In this document: piece by piece, positions 52,098 through 60,050 of the stretch | Position numbering within the stretch: the stretch's first letter is position 1 | Layout: each line of letters opens with the position of its first letter | Assembly: GCA_944391115.1 (NCBI GenBank) | Contig: CALXSJ010000018.1 | Span: 1-64,000, forward strand | DNA from: an uncultured Victivallales bacterium | Lineage (GTDB): Bacteria > Verrucomicrobiota > Lentisphaeria > Victivallales > UBA1829 | Length of the DNA stretch: 64,000 nucleotides | Direction of reading: 5' to 3' | Notes under the pieces: generated by a model | Told to the model about the DNA's origin: nothing | Databases searched by the model: none | The model's input: only the letters and a program-made list of their open reading frames with translations | Translations under genes and position numbers: made by a program

Positions 52098-53582
52098 ATG
52101 AAGCGAATCGCTCCGATGACACGGATTGCCGCATGCTGCTCGGCGGGGGCGGCGCTGCTGTTCGCCTCCGCCTGCACCACGGTCTACACCAGGTCCGATC
52201 AGGAACGTGTCGCGGATCTTTACTATTCCGGCCGTCTGGACGAGGCTGCAAAAGAGACCGCGGCGATGAGCGATGCCGTGCACGGGGAAACAACCGGCAA
52301 TGCGCTGCTCTGGCACATGGAGGCGGGAGCGGCAAACATGGACGCCGGAAAATATGACGATTCCCTGCGCTTTCTGCGCCGCGCTGAAAAACTGCTCTAT
52401 CTGCACGATTCGCAGGGGAAACTGCGTCTGCATGCGCCGGGGAAAGCTGCATACAGCGGCTTCCGGAGCGACCGGATTCTTCTGGGAATGTTCAAGTTCT
52501 TCGACTATCTCGCGGCAGACAACTTCGAGGACGCGCTTGTGGAAATCCGGCGCATGCGCCAGAGCCAGTATCGTTTCCTCCTGAAGGATGCGGACAAAAA
52601 CATGCTCGAATACAACCGGAAAAATGCCGGACGGGATGTGCCGCCCTACCGGATGAAAACCGGAATTTTCGACGACAAGACCTGCAATTCCGCATTCGGG
52701 CTCGTCAAGGTGCTCCCGGATTATCAGGAATACAACAAGCTGCGCCGGCCGGTTTACAGCGCCATGTTCCACTCCCTCGCCTTTTATCTTTCGGCGGTCG
52801 CCTACTGCTGGGACAACGACTGGGACGAGGCTGCTGTGGATCTGAAATATCTCTATGCCATGCAGCCGGAAAATGAACTGATCCGCCGGGATTACGCGAC
52901 GGTTCTGAAGCTTATTGACGAGCCGCTGCCGGACGGATTGAAGAAGGCCGCGCCATGGAATTATTCTCTCTGCGACAATATTGTCCTCGTCATCGCGGCA
53001 GACGGGCGCGCCCCGGGCTGGACCGCCCGTTCGGTCTCCTTTCAGATCCCCGGCATGGTTCCGGCGCAATGGCGGTTTCCGATTCTCGAAAAACTGCAGA
53101 ACCCGCCAGCAAACACGATTGCGGTGTCGGCGGATGGCAGAACCGTCCCGCTCTCGCCTCTGGCGGACCTTTACGAAATTTTCAATGACGAGTACTGGCA
53201 GATGACCATGCCCGACATGCTCCGGAACGCCGTCGGCGCCATCCGTGCCCAGACGCAGGCGCATACGGCGGCGAAAGCCTCGCTTGCCACGGCGCTCGCG
53301 GCACCCGATTCCGCGGCGAAGCCGCTTGCCGTGGCGGCGGCCGCCGCTGCTGTTGCAGCCACAAAAAGCATCTCCATGGACGATTCCGACTGGCGGCGCT
53401 GGGCGACGGTCCCGCGGCGTTTTCTTGCGGCGCATTTTCCAATCCCGAAGGACCGGACGGTCAAGCTCTCCTTCGGGCAGGCGAAGACGGTGACGCTCAG
53501 GCCGGAAACGCACCGAGCGGTCATCTATCTGCGGAACCTGAACGGCAGCTGTGTTCCGCATGTCTGGGAATCCAGCGATTAA
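52098..53582 (+). CDS. COG3014-like lipoprotein with TPR-like helical region
   Basis: 494 residues from the ATG at 52098. The signal peptide ends in FASAC, a plausible lipobox, so the protein would be lipid-anchored. Residues 40-310 are helical with TPR-like pairs (YYSGRLDEAAKETAAMSD, MDAGKYDDSLRFLRRAEKLL, YCWDNDWDEAAVDLKYLYAM). An alanine-rich stretch (about 400-450) and a final beta-domain follow. Proteins of this COG are often encoded beside LpoB homologues, as here (15 bp before the LpoB-like gene). The activity is not known. The long frame upstream of 52098 overlaps the previous gene and is not used. Confidence 0.78.
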   Translation: MKRIAPMTRIAACCSAGAALLFASACTTVYTRSDQERVADLYYSGRLDEAAKETAAMSDAVHGETTGNALLWHMEAGAANMDAGKYDDSLRFLRRAEKLLYLHDSQGKLRLHAPGKAAYSGFRSDRILLGMFKFFDYLAADNFEDALVEIRRMRQSQYRFLLKDADKNMLEYNRKNAGRDVPPYRMKTGIFDDKTCNSAFGLVKVLPDYQEYNKLRRPVYSAMFHSLAFYLSAVAYCWDNDWDEAAVDLKYLYAMQPENELIRRDYATVLKLIDEPLPDGLKKAAPWNYSLCDNIVLVIAADGRAPGWTARSVSFQIPGMVPAQWRFPILEKLQNPPANTIAVSADGRTVPLSPLADLYEIFNDEYWQMTMPDMLRNAVGAIRAQTQAHTAAKASLATALAAPDSAAKPLAVAAAAAAVAATKSISMDDSDWRRWATVPRRFLAAHFPIPKDRTVKLSFGQAKTVTLRPETHRAVIYLRNLNGSCVPHVWESSD

Positions 53583-53597
53583 AGGAGAATTTTTCTT

Positions 53598-54197
53598 ATG
53601 CTGAAAGGAACGCTTTTCATTTTGCTCCCGCTTCTTCTGACTTCCTGCGGAACGACAGCGCATCTGATTGAAGTCGGCTCCGACGAGGAACTTACGACCA
53701 TCAGCTCCATCGACCCGCGCGACTGGCAGAAAGCGGCCGCCGACAGCATCGCCTCCCTGCTGGAATCCGGTACGCTGAAGCGTCCGGACGGACGGAAGAA
53801 CGTAGTCATGATAAGCCGGATCCGCAACTATACGCTCCAGCATCTGGAGTCGCGGCTCCTCACGGCGAAAATGCGCCAGGCGATTCTCGCCTCCGGCCAG
53901 GCGATCGTGACTTCCGCCATCGGCAACAGCAGCAATGTCGATCTCGCCGTAAGAAGGATCCGCGACAAGGAATACGACGATCTCTTCAACCAGGCCACCG
54001 TCCAGAAGCGCGGGACCGTGATCGGCCCGGATCTGAGCCTTTCCGGTTCGATCACGCAGCAGACCGCCGTGCAGGGACGGACCGAGGAGAGCTATTTTGT
54101 CTTCCATCTTGTCCTGACCGACCTGAAAACCGGACTCGCTCTCTGGGAAAACAATGTGGAGATCGCCAAACAGGGAACGCATTCCATTTTCGAATAA
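53598..54197 (+). CDS. LpoB-like penicillin-binding-protein activator lipoprotein
   Basis: 199 residues. The signal peptide ends with LLLTSC, a canonical lipobox. The body matches the LpoB-type fold: KNVVMISRIRNYTLQHLES, AKMRQAILASGQAIVTSAIG, VIGPDLSLSGSITQQTAV and FHLVLTDLKTGLALWEN. In Escherichia coli, LpoB reaches from the outer membrane to activate the peptidoglycan synthase PBP1b. Here the partner synthase is not in the window. It closes the five-gene cluster and has AAAGGAG upstream. Confidence 0.85.
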   Translation: MLKGTLFILLPLLLTSCGTTAHLIEVGSDEELTTISSIDPRDWQKAAADSIASLLESGTLKRPDGRKNVVMISRIRNYTLQHLESRLLTAKMRQAILASGQAIVTSAIGNSSNVDLAVRRIRDKEYDDLFNQATVQKRGTVIGPDLSLSGSITQQTAVQGRTEESYFVFHLVLTDLKTGLALWENNVEIAKQGTHSIFE

Positions 54198-54224
54198 GAA
54201 CACTGAAACTGCATCTCCGACTGT

Positions 54225-54252
54225 TGCAGAAACCGATTCGCCGTTTATATTA
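54225..54252 (+). promoter_or_regulatory. Candidate promoter of the sugar-binding protein/reverse transcriptase pair
   Basis: TTGCAG (54225-54230) and TATATT (54247-54252) are 16 bp apart, 61 bp upstream of the binding-protein gene. The reverse transcriptase has only 69 bp of its own upstream space and may depend on this promoter. Confidence 0.5.
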
Positions 54253-54313
54253 TAAGCAGGAATATGGAAAATATAAATTCTCAGAAATTCAGAAACAGGA
54301 TTGGACGGAAGCC

Positions 54314-55276
54314 ATGAAATTATTCAGAATGACGGCAGCGCTGGCCTGCGCTGCGGCACTGTTCGCAGCCGCCGGCTGCGGGGAAAAGCAGGACGACGGA
54401 AAAATCAAGGTCGCGATCTCGATTCCGAGCGCGGATCACGGCTGGACGGGAGGTGTCGTCTGGTGGGCGGAACAGGTCAAGCGCGAAATGGAAGCGAAAG
54501 ATCCGGGCGTCAGGATCCTCATATCCACGGCCAGGGACTCCGCGGAACAGGTCAGCAAGATTGAAAACATGCTGGTGCAGGATGTGGACGCCCTCGTTCT
54601 TCTGCCGCAGGAACCGGCGCCGCTGACCGGCATCTGCGAACAGGCTGTGAAGAAGGGGGTCTATCTCGTCGTGGTGGACCGCGGACTGACAAAGGATGTG
54701 CAGAATCTGACGATCGCGGGAGACAATGCCGGATTCGGACGCACCTGCGCGGAGGAAATGGCAAAGCAGCTCGGAGGAAAAGGAGACATTCTCATCATGG
54801 AGGGCATTCCGTGCGAGGTGAACACGCTCCGGGTCGACGCATTCAAAGAGGTCATGAAAAAATATCCCGGCATCCGCATTCTGGAATCCCAGACTTCCTA
54901 CTGGAGCACGGAAAAAGGCCTGAAGCTGATGGAAAACTTCCTCCAGAAATATCCGAAAATCGATGCGGTCTGGGCGGGGGATGACGATGTGCTGCTCGGC
55001 GCGTTGAAGGCCTACGAGGAGTCCGGACGCAGGGACATCAAGCTCATGATCGGAGGCGGGGGCTCCAAAACCGTCGTAAAGAAAGTGCTGGACAAAGATC
55101 CCCTGGTTCCCTTCAACGTGACCTATCCCCCGCGGATGATCGCCTACGGCGTCGAATATGCCGTCGCGCATCTCAAAGGGAAACCGAAAACCGGAGAAAA
55201 ACGCGTCACCATTCCCGCGGATGTGATTACGCCGAAGAATGCAAAGTTCTTCTACTATCCGAATTCGATTTACTGA
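54314..55276 (+). CDS. ABC-type sugar-binding lipoprotein (type I periplasmic binding fold), orphan
   Basis: 320 residues from the ATG at 54314. The signal peptide ends in AAAGC, giving a probable lipid-anchored protein. The body matches ribose/galactose-type binding proteins of COG1879: VAISIPSADHGWTGGVVWW, DALVLLPQEPAPLTGICEQA, VYLVVVDRGLTKD, DAVWAGDDDVLLGALKAYEE. The ligand would be a monosaccharide. No permease or ATPase gene is adjacent, so it must share a transporter encoded elsewhere or serve as a sensor. It lies 69 bp upstream of a reverse transcriptase. Confidence 0.87.
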   Translation: MKLFRMTAALACAAALFAAAGCGEKQDDGKIKVAISIPSADHGWTGGVVWWAEQVKREMEAKDPGVRILISTARDSAEQVSKIENMLVQDVDALVLLPQEPAPLTGICEQAVKKGVYLVVVDRGLTKDVQNLTIAGDNAGFGRTCAEEMAKQLGGKGDILIMEGIPCEVNTLRVDAFKEVMKKYPGIRILESQTSYWSTEKGLKLMENFLQKYPKIDAVWAGDDDVLLGALKAYEESGRRDIKLMIGGGGSKTVVKKVLDKDPLVPFNVTYPPRMIAYGVEYAVAHLKGKPKTGEKRVTIPADVITPKNAKFFYYPNSIY

Positions 55277-55297
55277 TCCCGCGGAACACTTCCCGCG

Positions 55298-55320
55298 CAT
55301 TTCCCCGATACCGGGGAATG
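55298..55320 (+). terminator. Hairpin between binding-protein gene and reverse transcriptase
   Basis: CATTTCCCCG and CGGGGAATG form a 9-bp stem with one bulge and an ATAC loop. There is no T-run, so it may attenuate rather than stop transcription. It is the only structure in the 69 bp before the reverse transcriptase. Confidence 0.4.
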
Positions 55321-55345
55321 TCGCAGAAAAACATGAGGGGCTGAC

Positions 55346-56401
55346 ATGACGGGACATCACGCCGACGGGCGGAAACGCGGACTCTTCGGTACAATCCTGG
55401 AGTTCTGCGTATCCCTGTTCCGCAGCCGCCGCGCGCGAACGGCGCGGAAGTTCCGGGAGGCGGTTACAAATCTGCCCGAATTTCTCAACTGCGGCGAAAT
55501 ACGGCTTGTGCGCATGACGAATGCGGCGGCGGACCACTACCGGAAGTTCTTCCTCTGGAAAGACCGGGAGCATACCGGAAAGCGCTGGATCGAAGCGCCC
55601 GACGATGAGCTGAAAGCACTGCAGCGGCGTATTCTCAGGCTGTTTTACCTTCTGGCGCCCTCCCCTTACACACACGGGTTCACCATCGGGCGCGGCATCG
55701 TCAGCAACGCCGGGATCCATACAGGGAAAAAATACGTAATCAAACTGGACCTAAAAGACTTTTTCCCTTCCGTCACGGGAACAATGATCCGGCGCGAGCT
55801 GTGCGATTCCGGCATCCTCACGAAGGAAAACAGCAGAGAGATGGAAATTCTGCTGAAACTCTGTCTGCTGGAGGACCGTCTCCCGCAGGGAGCGCCGACC
55901 AGCCCCGCGCTTGCGAATCTTGTCTGCCGCAAGCTGGATTTCATTCTGGCGAAATTCGCCCGCCGCCACGGCATGCAATACTCCAGATACGCCGACGACC
56001 TTGCCTTTTCCTGCGATTCGGACGGCTGCTTCCGTCTGATTCCCGTCATCCGGAAAATCATCGGGCAGTACGGATTCCGGGTGAACGACCGGAAAATCAA
56101 TGTGCTGAAACGCCATCAGCGGCAAACCGTCACGGGACTTGTCGTCAATCATGCCGGCATGACCTCCGTCCCGCGGAGAAAGCGTATGAAACTCCGCGCC
56201 TGCCTGCACCGGATCGCGACGGGAAAAATGGCTCTGAGCGAAGCCGGCTATGCGAAACTGAAAGGACATGTTTCCCTGATCCGCATGGCAAATCCGCGGC
56301 AGGGACTCTATTTCCGGAAACAGCTTGAAATCATCGAAAAAATGCGCTCCGGCGCTTGCATCCCGGGGAAAGCGCAGTATAATGAGGCGGAAAGGTTTTG
56401 A
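55346..56401 (+). CDS. Retron-type reverse transcriptase
   Basis: 351 residues with GAGGGG 6 bp before the ATG. RT motifs are in order: the thumb-proximal WIEAPDDELKALQRRIL (81-97), NAGIH (121-125; the retron NAxxH element), LDLKDFFPSV (134-143), LPQGAPTSPALANL (179-192), YADD (215-218) and VTG (262-264; the retron triplet). The group II intron maturase and endonuclease domains are missing. Retron RTs copy part of an adjacent structured RNA into msDNA, often as defence with an effector. Here no effector gene is adjacent and the upstream gap is too short for a normal msr-msd; a hairpin array follows instead. The first 50 residues are basic and unassigned. Confidence 0.9.
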   Translation: MTGHHADGRKRGLFGTILEFCVSLFRSRRARTARKFREAVTNLPEFLNCGEIRLVRMTNAAADHYRKFFLWKDREHTGKRWIEAPDDELKALQRRILRLFYLLAPSPYTHGFTIGRGIVSNAGIHTGKKYVIKLDLKDFFPSVTGTMIRRELCDSGILTKENSREMEILLKLCLLEDRLPQGAPTSPALANLVCRKLDFILAKFARRHGMQYSRYADDLAFSCDSDGCFRLIPVIRKIIGQYGFRVNDRKINVLKRHQRQTVTGLVVNHAGMTSVPRRKRMKLRACLHRIATGKMALSEAGYAKLKGHVSLIRMANPRQGLYFRKQLEIIEKMRSGACIPGKAQYNEAERF

Positions 56402-56405
56402 TCCT

Positions 56406-56627
56406 GGCGAAGCATCTTCGCCGTTCAATTGATGTTCCTCTTCAATTTCACCGGCTCGAATAGGATGCTCCTATTCGCAGTCTGCGACTGCCGCCGCTGT
56501 CAAGAAAACCTTTCCGGGCTCCTGCCCCGCACAAGGGGCGGGAGCCTTTCCGCAGCGCAATCCCGCCGTTGCGGCACAACCTGCCGGCGGCGGCATCTCC
56601 GCTGTTCCGGAAGACCGGCGGAAAACC
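56406..56627 (+). ncRNA. Hairpin array downstream of the reverse transcriptase (possible RNA template or terminator region)
   Basis: Five perfect or near-perfect hairpins are packed into about 170 bp: GGCGAAG-CAT-CTTCGCC (56406-56422), CGAATAGGA-TGC-TCCTATTCG (56457-56477), GCAGTC-TGC-GACTGC (56477-56491), GGCTCCTGCCCC with GGGGCGGGAGCC around a 6-nt loop (56517-56546) and CCGCAGCG/CGTTGCGG (56550-56574). The first three have 3-nt loops like those of the 147-bp repeat. It could encode the RT's structured RNA, or simply end two convergent transcripts. An RNA product is inferred. Confidence 0.4.
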
Positions 56628-58157
56628 TTACAGAACGGATCCGCAGCAGCCGCCCCCTGCGGATTGCGCCCCATGCGCAGACTGAAGATTGCCCAGAAGA
56701 TTTCCTGTCTTCATGATGGTATTGGAAACGCATGTCCGAGGATTGATTTCCCCTTTCAGGCAGGCGGAAAGCTCGCGGCCGAAAACCGTAAATACCGGAC
56801 GCATGTGTGTAAAGTCAAACTGGGGACAGGCATTTTCGATAGTCTGCCGGATCAGATTGGATTCCGAAGCAGGCAGAGAGTCCAGACGGGACCGCACTCC
56901 TTTCAAAGTCGGCATGTCGAAGTCGCAGGACAACTGGAACTGGGATCTTTTCTGGAAAAGGAAACGCAGCCATTTCCACGCGGCTTCCATTTCGGCATCG
57001 CTGCGGATTCCGCTACGGAAAATGCCTGCGGAAAAATTCCCCAGGACGGAAACACTCTCCGTCCGGCCGGGGTCCGGCGGAATGCGAAAGAGCCTGAAGT
57101 TGCGTTCCATGCAGATATTCTGCGAGATTGTCCACGGCCGCAGAGTGGAAGAGAGGAATATCCCGCATTTCCCCAGCATGAACAATTCCTCCGCCTCCCC
57201 GGATGGCGCCGGGTTCCCATATTCACACCAGCGCCGGAGTCTGGACAGCCCGGAAAGAAAGGTATCGGACGAGAGCATGTTCAGGAAGGCTTCCAGGGAA
57301 ATGCCGTCCACGCCGCTCCCCCAGAGATAGGGAAGCTTGTCCACGATATTGCTCCATTGCCGGGGCATCGGCACGGCAATTCCGTAGTTTCCCGGATTTC
57401 CGCTGGAATAAGAAGCCAGGACCGGGCACCACTCATCCAGAATTTCATTCGTGATTTCATCCGGAATTTCACGGATCCCGGCCTTCTCCAGGAAATCCAG
57501 ATTCACAAAGACGAAGCGGCTGTTCACGCGGGTGGCGATGGCATGAACATGCCCGCTGCCGGAAGCGTCCGGCGTATTGAAAACCGCACCGGGATATAAT
57601 TGTTCCGCGATATCCTGAAAGCCCGGGAGACCTTCCAGCGGAACCAGCATGTTCAATGCCGAATAGTCCGAATAAAAGAAGAATTCTCCCGTAGCCGGAG
57701 GATTCCCGGAACCGACCAGAAGCAGATATGGATCCCCTCCGCTTGCACACCCTTTCGGGTTGACAACTTCAATTTTGACATTCACTTCCGGATTTTCAAT
57801 TCTGAAGAGCGCCGCCAGAATCTGCATCCGCAGGAACATGTGCGGCGATCCCCGCATCATGCCATGCCGGATTGTGATCTTCGCCGGGGCGAAAAGAGAA
57901 CCGAACAGTTCATCCGGAGAATCTGAATTTTCGCATGTCATGTTGACATAGGAACCGCTTCCGCGGATTTTCCGAATTGTCCCGGAATTCACCAGTTCAC
58001 GCAGCGCCCCGCAGACTGTGACCCGGGAAACACCGTATTCCTCCGCAAGCTCCCGTTCCGACGGCAGTCTGCTGTCCTTGGAAAGAATCCCATCCCTGAT
58101 TTTCCGCAGAATATCATTCCGAATGCGGATGTAATGCGGGGAATATTGCTTTTCCAT
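56628..58157 (-). CDS. GntR-type regulator with solute-binding-protein-like effector domain
   Basis: 509 residues from the ATG at 58157, with AGGA 5 bp upstream. Residues 5-75 are a GntR winged helix (LPSERELAEEYGVSRVTVCG, IRKIRGSGSYV). Residues 100-480 resemble an ABC extracellular solute-binding protein (family 1 type): FVFVNLDFLEKAGI, LFMLGKCGIFLSSTLRPW, AAWKWLRFLFQKRSQ. No signal peptide precedes it. Such a domain would sense an imported oligosaccharide inside the cell. GntR proteins usually carry LacI-, UTRA- or FCD-type domains, so this pairing is uncommon. It diverges from the isomerase operon, its probable target. Confidence 0.78.
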   Translation of the reverse strand: MEKQYSPHYIRIRNDILRKIRDGILSKDSRLPSERELAEEYGVSRVTVCGALRELVNSGTIRKIRGSGSYVNMTCENSDSPDELFGSLFAPAKITIRHGMMRGSPHMFLRMQILAALFRIENPEVNVKIEVVNPKGCASGGDPYLLLVGSGNPPATGEFFFYSDYSALNMLVPLEGLPGFQDIAEQLYPGAVFNTPDASGSGHVHAIATRVNSRFVFVNLDFLEKAGIREIPDEITNEILDEWCPVLASYSSGNPGNYGIAVPMPRQWSNIVDKLPYLWGSGVDGISLEAFLNMLSSDTFLSGLSRLRRWCEYGNPAPSGEAEELFMLGKCGIFLSSTLRPWTISQNICMERNFRLFRIPPDPGRTESVSVLGNFSAGIFRSGIRSDAEMEAAWKWLRFLFQKRSQFQLSCDFDMPTLKGVRSRLDSLPASESNLIRQTIENACPQFDFTHMRPVFTVFGRELSACLKGEINPRTCVSNTIMKTGNLLGNLQSAHGAQSAGGGCCGSVL

Positions 58158-58191
58158 TTTCTTCCTGATCTCCTGCATTTTTAAAAATAAT

Positions 58192-58259
58192 TCCAATTAA
58201 ACCAATTTATTAAGATATTTATAGGAAAAATATAAATTATTAATACCAATAAATCCAAT
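58192..58259. promoter_or_regulatory. Pair of 15-bp direct repeats between GntR and isomerase genes
   Basis: TCCAATTAAACCAAT (58192-58206) and ACCAATAAATCCAAT (58245-58259) agree with WCCAATWAAWCCAAT and lie 53 bp apart in the AT-rich divergent region. Each contains CCAAT twice. They are good candidates for binding of the neighbouring GntR-type regulator, with one copy near each gene. Confidence 0.5.
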
Positions 58260-58287
58260 AAAGATAGAAAAAAAAATGAATTTTTCT

Positions 58288-58315
58288 TTGCTTTTCCATT
58301 TTTATCCGGTAACTT
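58288..58315 (+). promoter_or_regulatory. Candidate promoter of the isomerase/pilin/DUF4838 operon
   Basis: TTGCTT (58288-58293) and TAACTT (58310-58315) are 16 bp apart, 36 bp before the isomerase start. The second 15-bp direct repeat lies about 30 bp upstream of the -35. Confidence 0.45.
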
Positions 58316-58350
58316 AAACGGAAAGAGCAGAGAGGATTCAGGGGACGGAA

Positions 58351-59247
58351 ATGAGATTCTGCAACATCGGATGCTGCATCAACAACGAGCAGGTGACGGA
58401 CTGCTCCATGTTCACGCTGGAGCGATATCTTGAAAAACTGGAGCTTTACCGTGAAGCCGGGTTGACTCACATTGAATTGTCTCATCTGATGGCGCTTTCA
58501 GCAGAAGACGCCGTTCAGCTCCGGAATGCCTGCCGGGATATCGGCTTGTCCATCTGGAGCATTCATTCCGAGAATTTCAATGATACCGGCGGAATGAGTC
58601 ACGGAGGACCGTATGCAAGTGGGAATCTGGAGCAGTATTTCAACGATCAGATTCACTGCGCGGCTACGGCGCAGGCGGCATCCGCCAAAATATTTGTCTG
58701 CCATCTGCCGAACTACACCCGACAGCCCCGCTTTGATTTTGAGCGCAACCTGAAAATCATGGAACACCTTGCCGACATTACCCGTCAACACGGATTGATC
58801 CTTGCGATTGAAAACTGTCTGACCGGAGATCTGGATCACATGATTCAGATTGTCGATGCGCTGAACCGCACGGATGTCGGCATCAATTTTGACAGCGGAC
58901 ATTGCTTCTGTTTTCAGGACCGCGATCTCGCGGCGCGGATCAGGCAGATCGGCAAACGTCTGGTGTCCCTGCATCTGCACGACAATTTCGGAGAAAATGA
59001 CGACCATCTGCCCCCGGGCATCGGTCTGATCGACTGGGATTCTGCAGTCGGGGCGCTGCTGGATACCCCGTATGACGGCCCCCTTATGATGGAGCTGACC
59101 GGTTTGCCGGTCAAGTCGCGCCGGCCCGTCCCCTGCCTGCGGAATTATCCGTATGAAAAAGAGCTGTATCTGGGCACGGCCTGCTTGAAACGATTTTTCG
59201 ACAAGAATGTAAAACGGAAAGGAAAGAGCTATGAATGTCCGGAATGA
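58351..59247 (+). CDS. Sugar phosphate isomerase/epimerase (xylose isomerase-like TIM barrel)
   Basis: 298 residues. The AP-endonuclease-2/xylose isomerase-like barrel shows metal-binding acids in [18 protein letters not shown] and MMELTG, with histidines in IHSEN and [13 protein letters not shown]. Such proteins interconvert keto- and aldo-sugars, epimerise at C3, or act in inositol catabolism. There is no signal peptide. Its 3' end overlaps the next gene (pilin) by 17 bp in another frame, so translation is coupled. Regulation by the divergent GntR-type protein is likely from the direct repeats upstream. Substrate unknown. Confidence 0.83.
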   Translation: MRFCNIGCCINNEQVTDCSMFTLERYLEKLELYREAGLTHIELSHLMALSAEDAVQLRNACRDIGLSIWSIHSENFNDTGGMSHGGPYASGNLEQYFNDQIHCAATAQAASAKIFVCHLPNYTRQPRFDFERNLKIMEHLADITRQHGLILAIENCLTGDLDHMIQIVDALNRTDVGINFDSGHCFCFQDRDLAARIRQIGKRLVSLHLHDNFGENDDHLPPGIGLIDWDSAVGALLDTPYDGPLMMELTGLPVKSRRPVPCLRNYPYEKELYLGTACLKRFFDKNVKRKGKSYECPE

Positions 59248-60016
59248 AAAATTCACTCTCATAGAATTGCTTGTAGTTATTTCCATTATCGCGGTTCTTG
59301 CCGGGCTGCTGCTGCCCGCACTGCACAATGCCAGGGAAATGGCACGGCGGGTCAATTGCATCTCCAATCAGAAACAGATCAGTCTTGCCTATCAGCAGTA
59401 TATGATCGACAATAAGGATTACCTCCTCTGGCTGGGGCAGTATGTCAGGCCGTTCGAATCTCATCCCTCCTGGGGACTTTATCCGTGTCTTCTTGAATAT
59501 CTGGGTATGAAACTTCCCTCCCAGGAGATCCGGATGAGCGGGGACAGTGCACAGATATATTCCTGGATCTACCGGCAGCAATATCATGCGACATTGAAAA
59601 CACTTCAATGTCCGAGCAATCCGGATAAAATTGAATGGCGGATCAGCTATAACCCGAATCACATGTCCTACGGCCTGAATTATCACCTGAGTTCGATTGA
59701 CAGAGTTCCGCAGGGGGTCAAACTCATCAGCAAGGTTGCCGCAAGAAGCTCGAAGATCGGGGTGTTCGCAGAACTTCAAAGCGATTCGCAGATGGTTCAA
59801 ATGGTTTACAGCGGCACGTCCACGGATTTATGGCCGGTCAGGAGACATTCCGGCGGATTGAATCTTGTCCTGCTGGACGGACATTGCGAATACCGGAAGG
59901 GGTACGGCATCAACGACCCGGATATTTTCTGGCGTTACTACTTCAACATGGCAGAGGCAAACTATGGGACTAATATGTCTCTGGCGGGATTTTTCGTCAA
60001 TACGACCCCGATGTAA
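59231..60016 (+). CDS. Prepilin-like protein (H-X9-DG type), isomerase cassette
   Basis: 261 residues. A very short leader (MNVRNEK) precedes [18 protein letters not shown], so Lys replaces Gly at -1. The C-terminal signature is exact ([14 protein letters not shown]). The start overlaps the isomerase gene by 17 bp, and GGAAAGAGC lies just upstream of the ATG. A DUF4838 gene follows 34 bp later. It is the fifth such protein in the window and the second directly followed by a DUF4838 gene with at most a small gene between. Confidence 0.87.
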   Translation: MNVRNEKFTLIELLVVISIIAVLAGLLLPALHNAREMARRVNCISNQKQISLAYQQYMIDNKDYLLWLGQYVRPFESHPSWGLYPCLLEYLGMKLPSQEIRMSGDSAQIYSWIYRQQYHATLKTLQCPSNPDKIEWRISYNPNHMSYGLNYHLSSIDRVPQGVKLISKVAARSSKIGVFAELQSDSQMVQMVYSGTSTDLWPVRRHSGGLNLVLLDGHCEYRKGYGINDPDIFWRYYFNMAEANYGTNMSLAGFFVNTTPM

Positions 60017-60050
60017 AAAAAACGAAAGAGAAAAAAGGAGAAAACATATC

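Noticed and set aside
55346-56401. Reverse transcriptase as part of a group II intron or DGR
   Set aside because: Lacks maturase and endonuclease domains and any intron ends; has the retron NAxxH and VTG motifs; no variable repeat target pair was seen.
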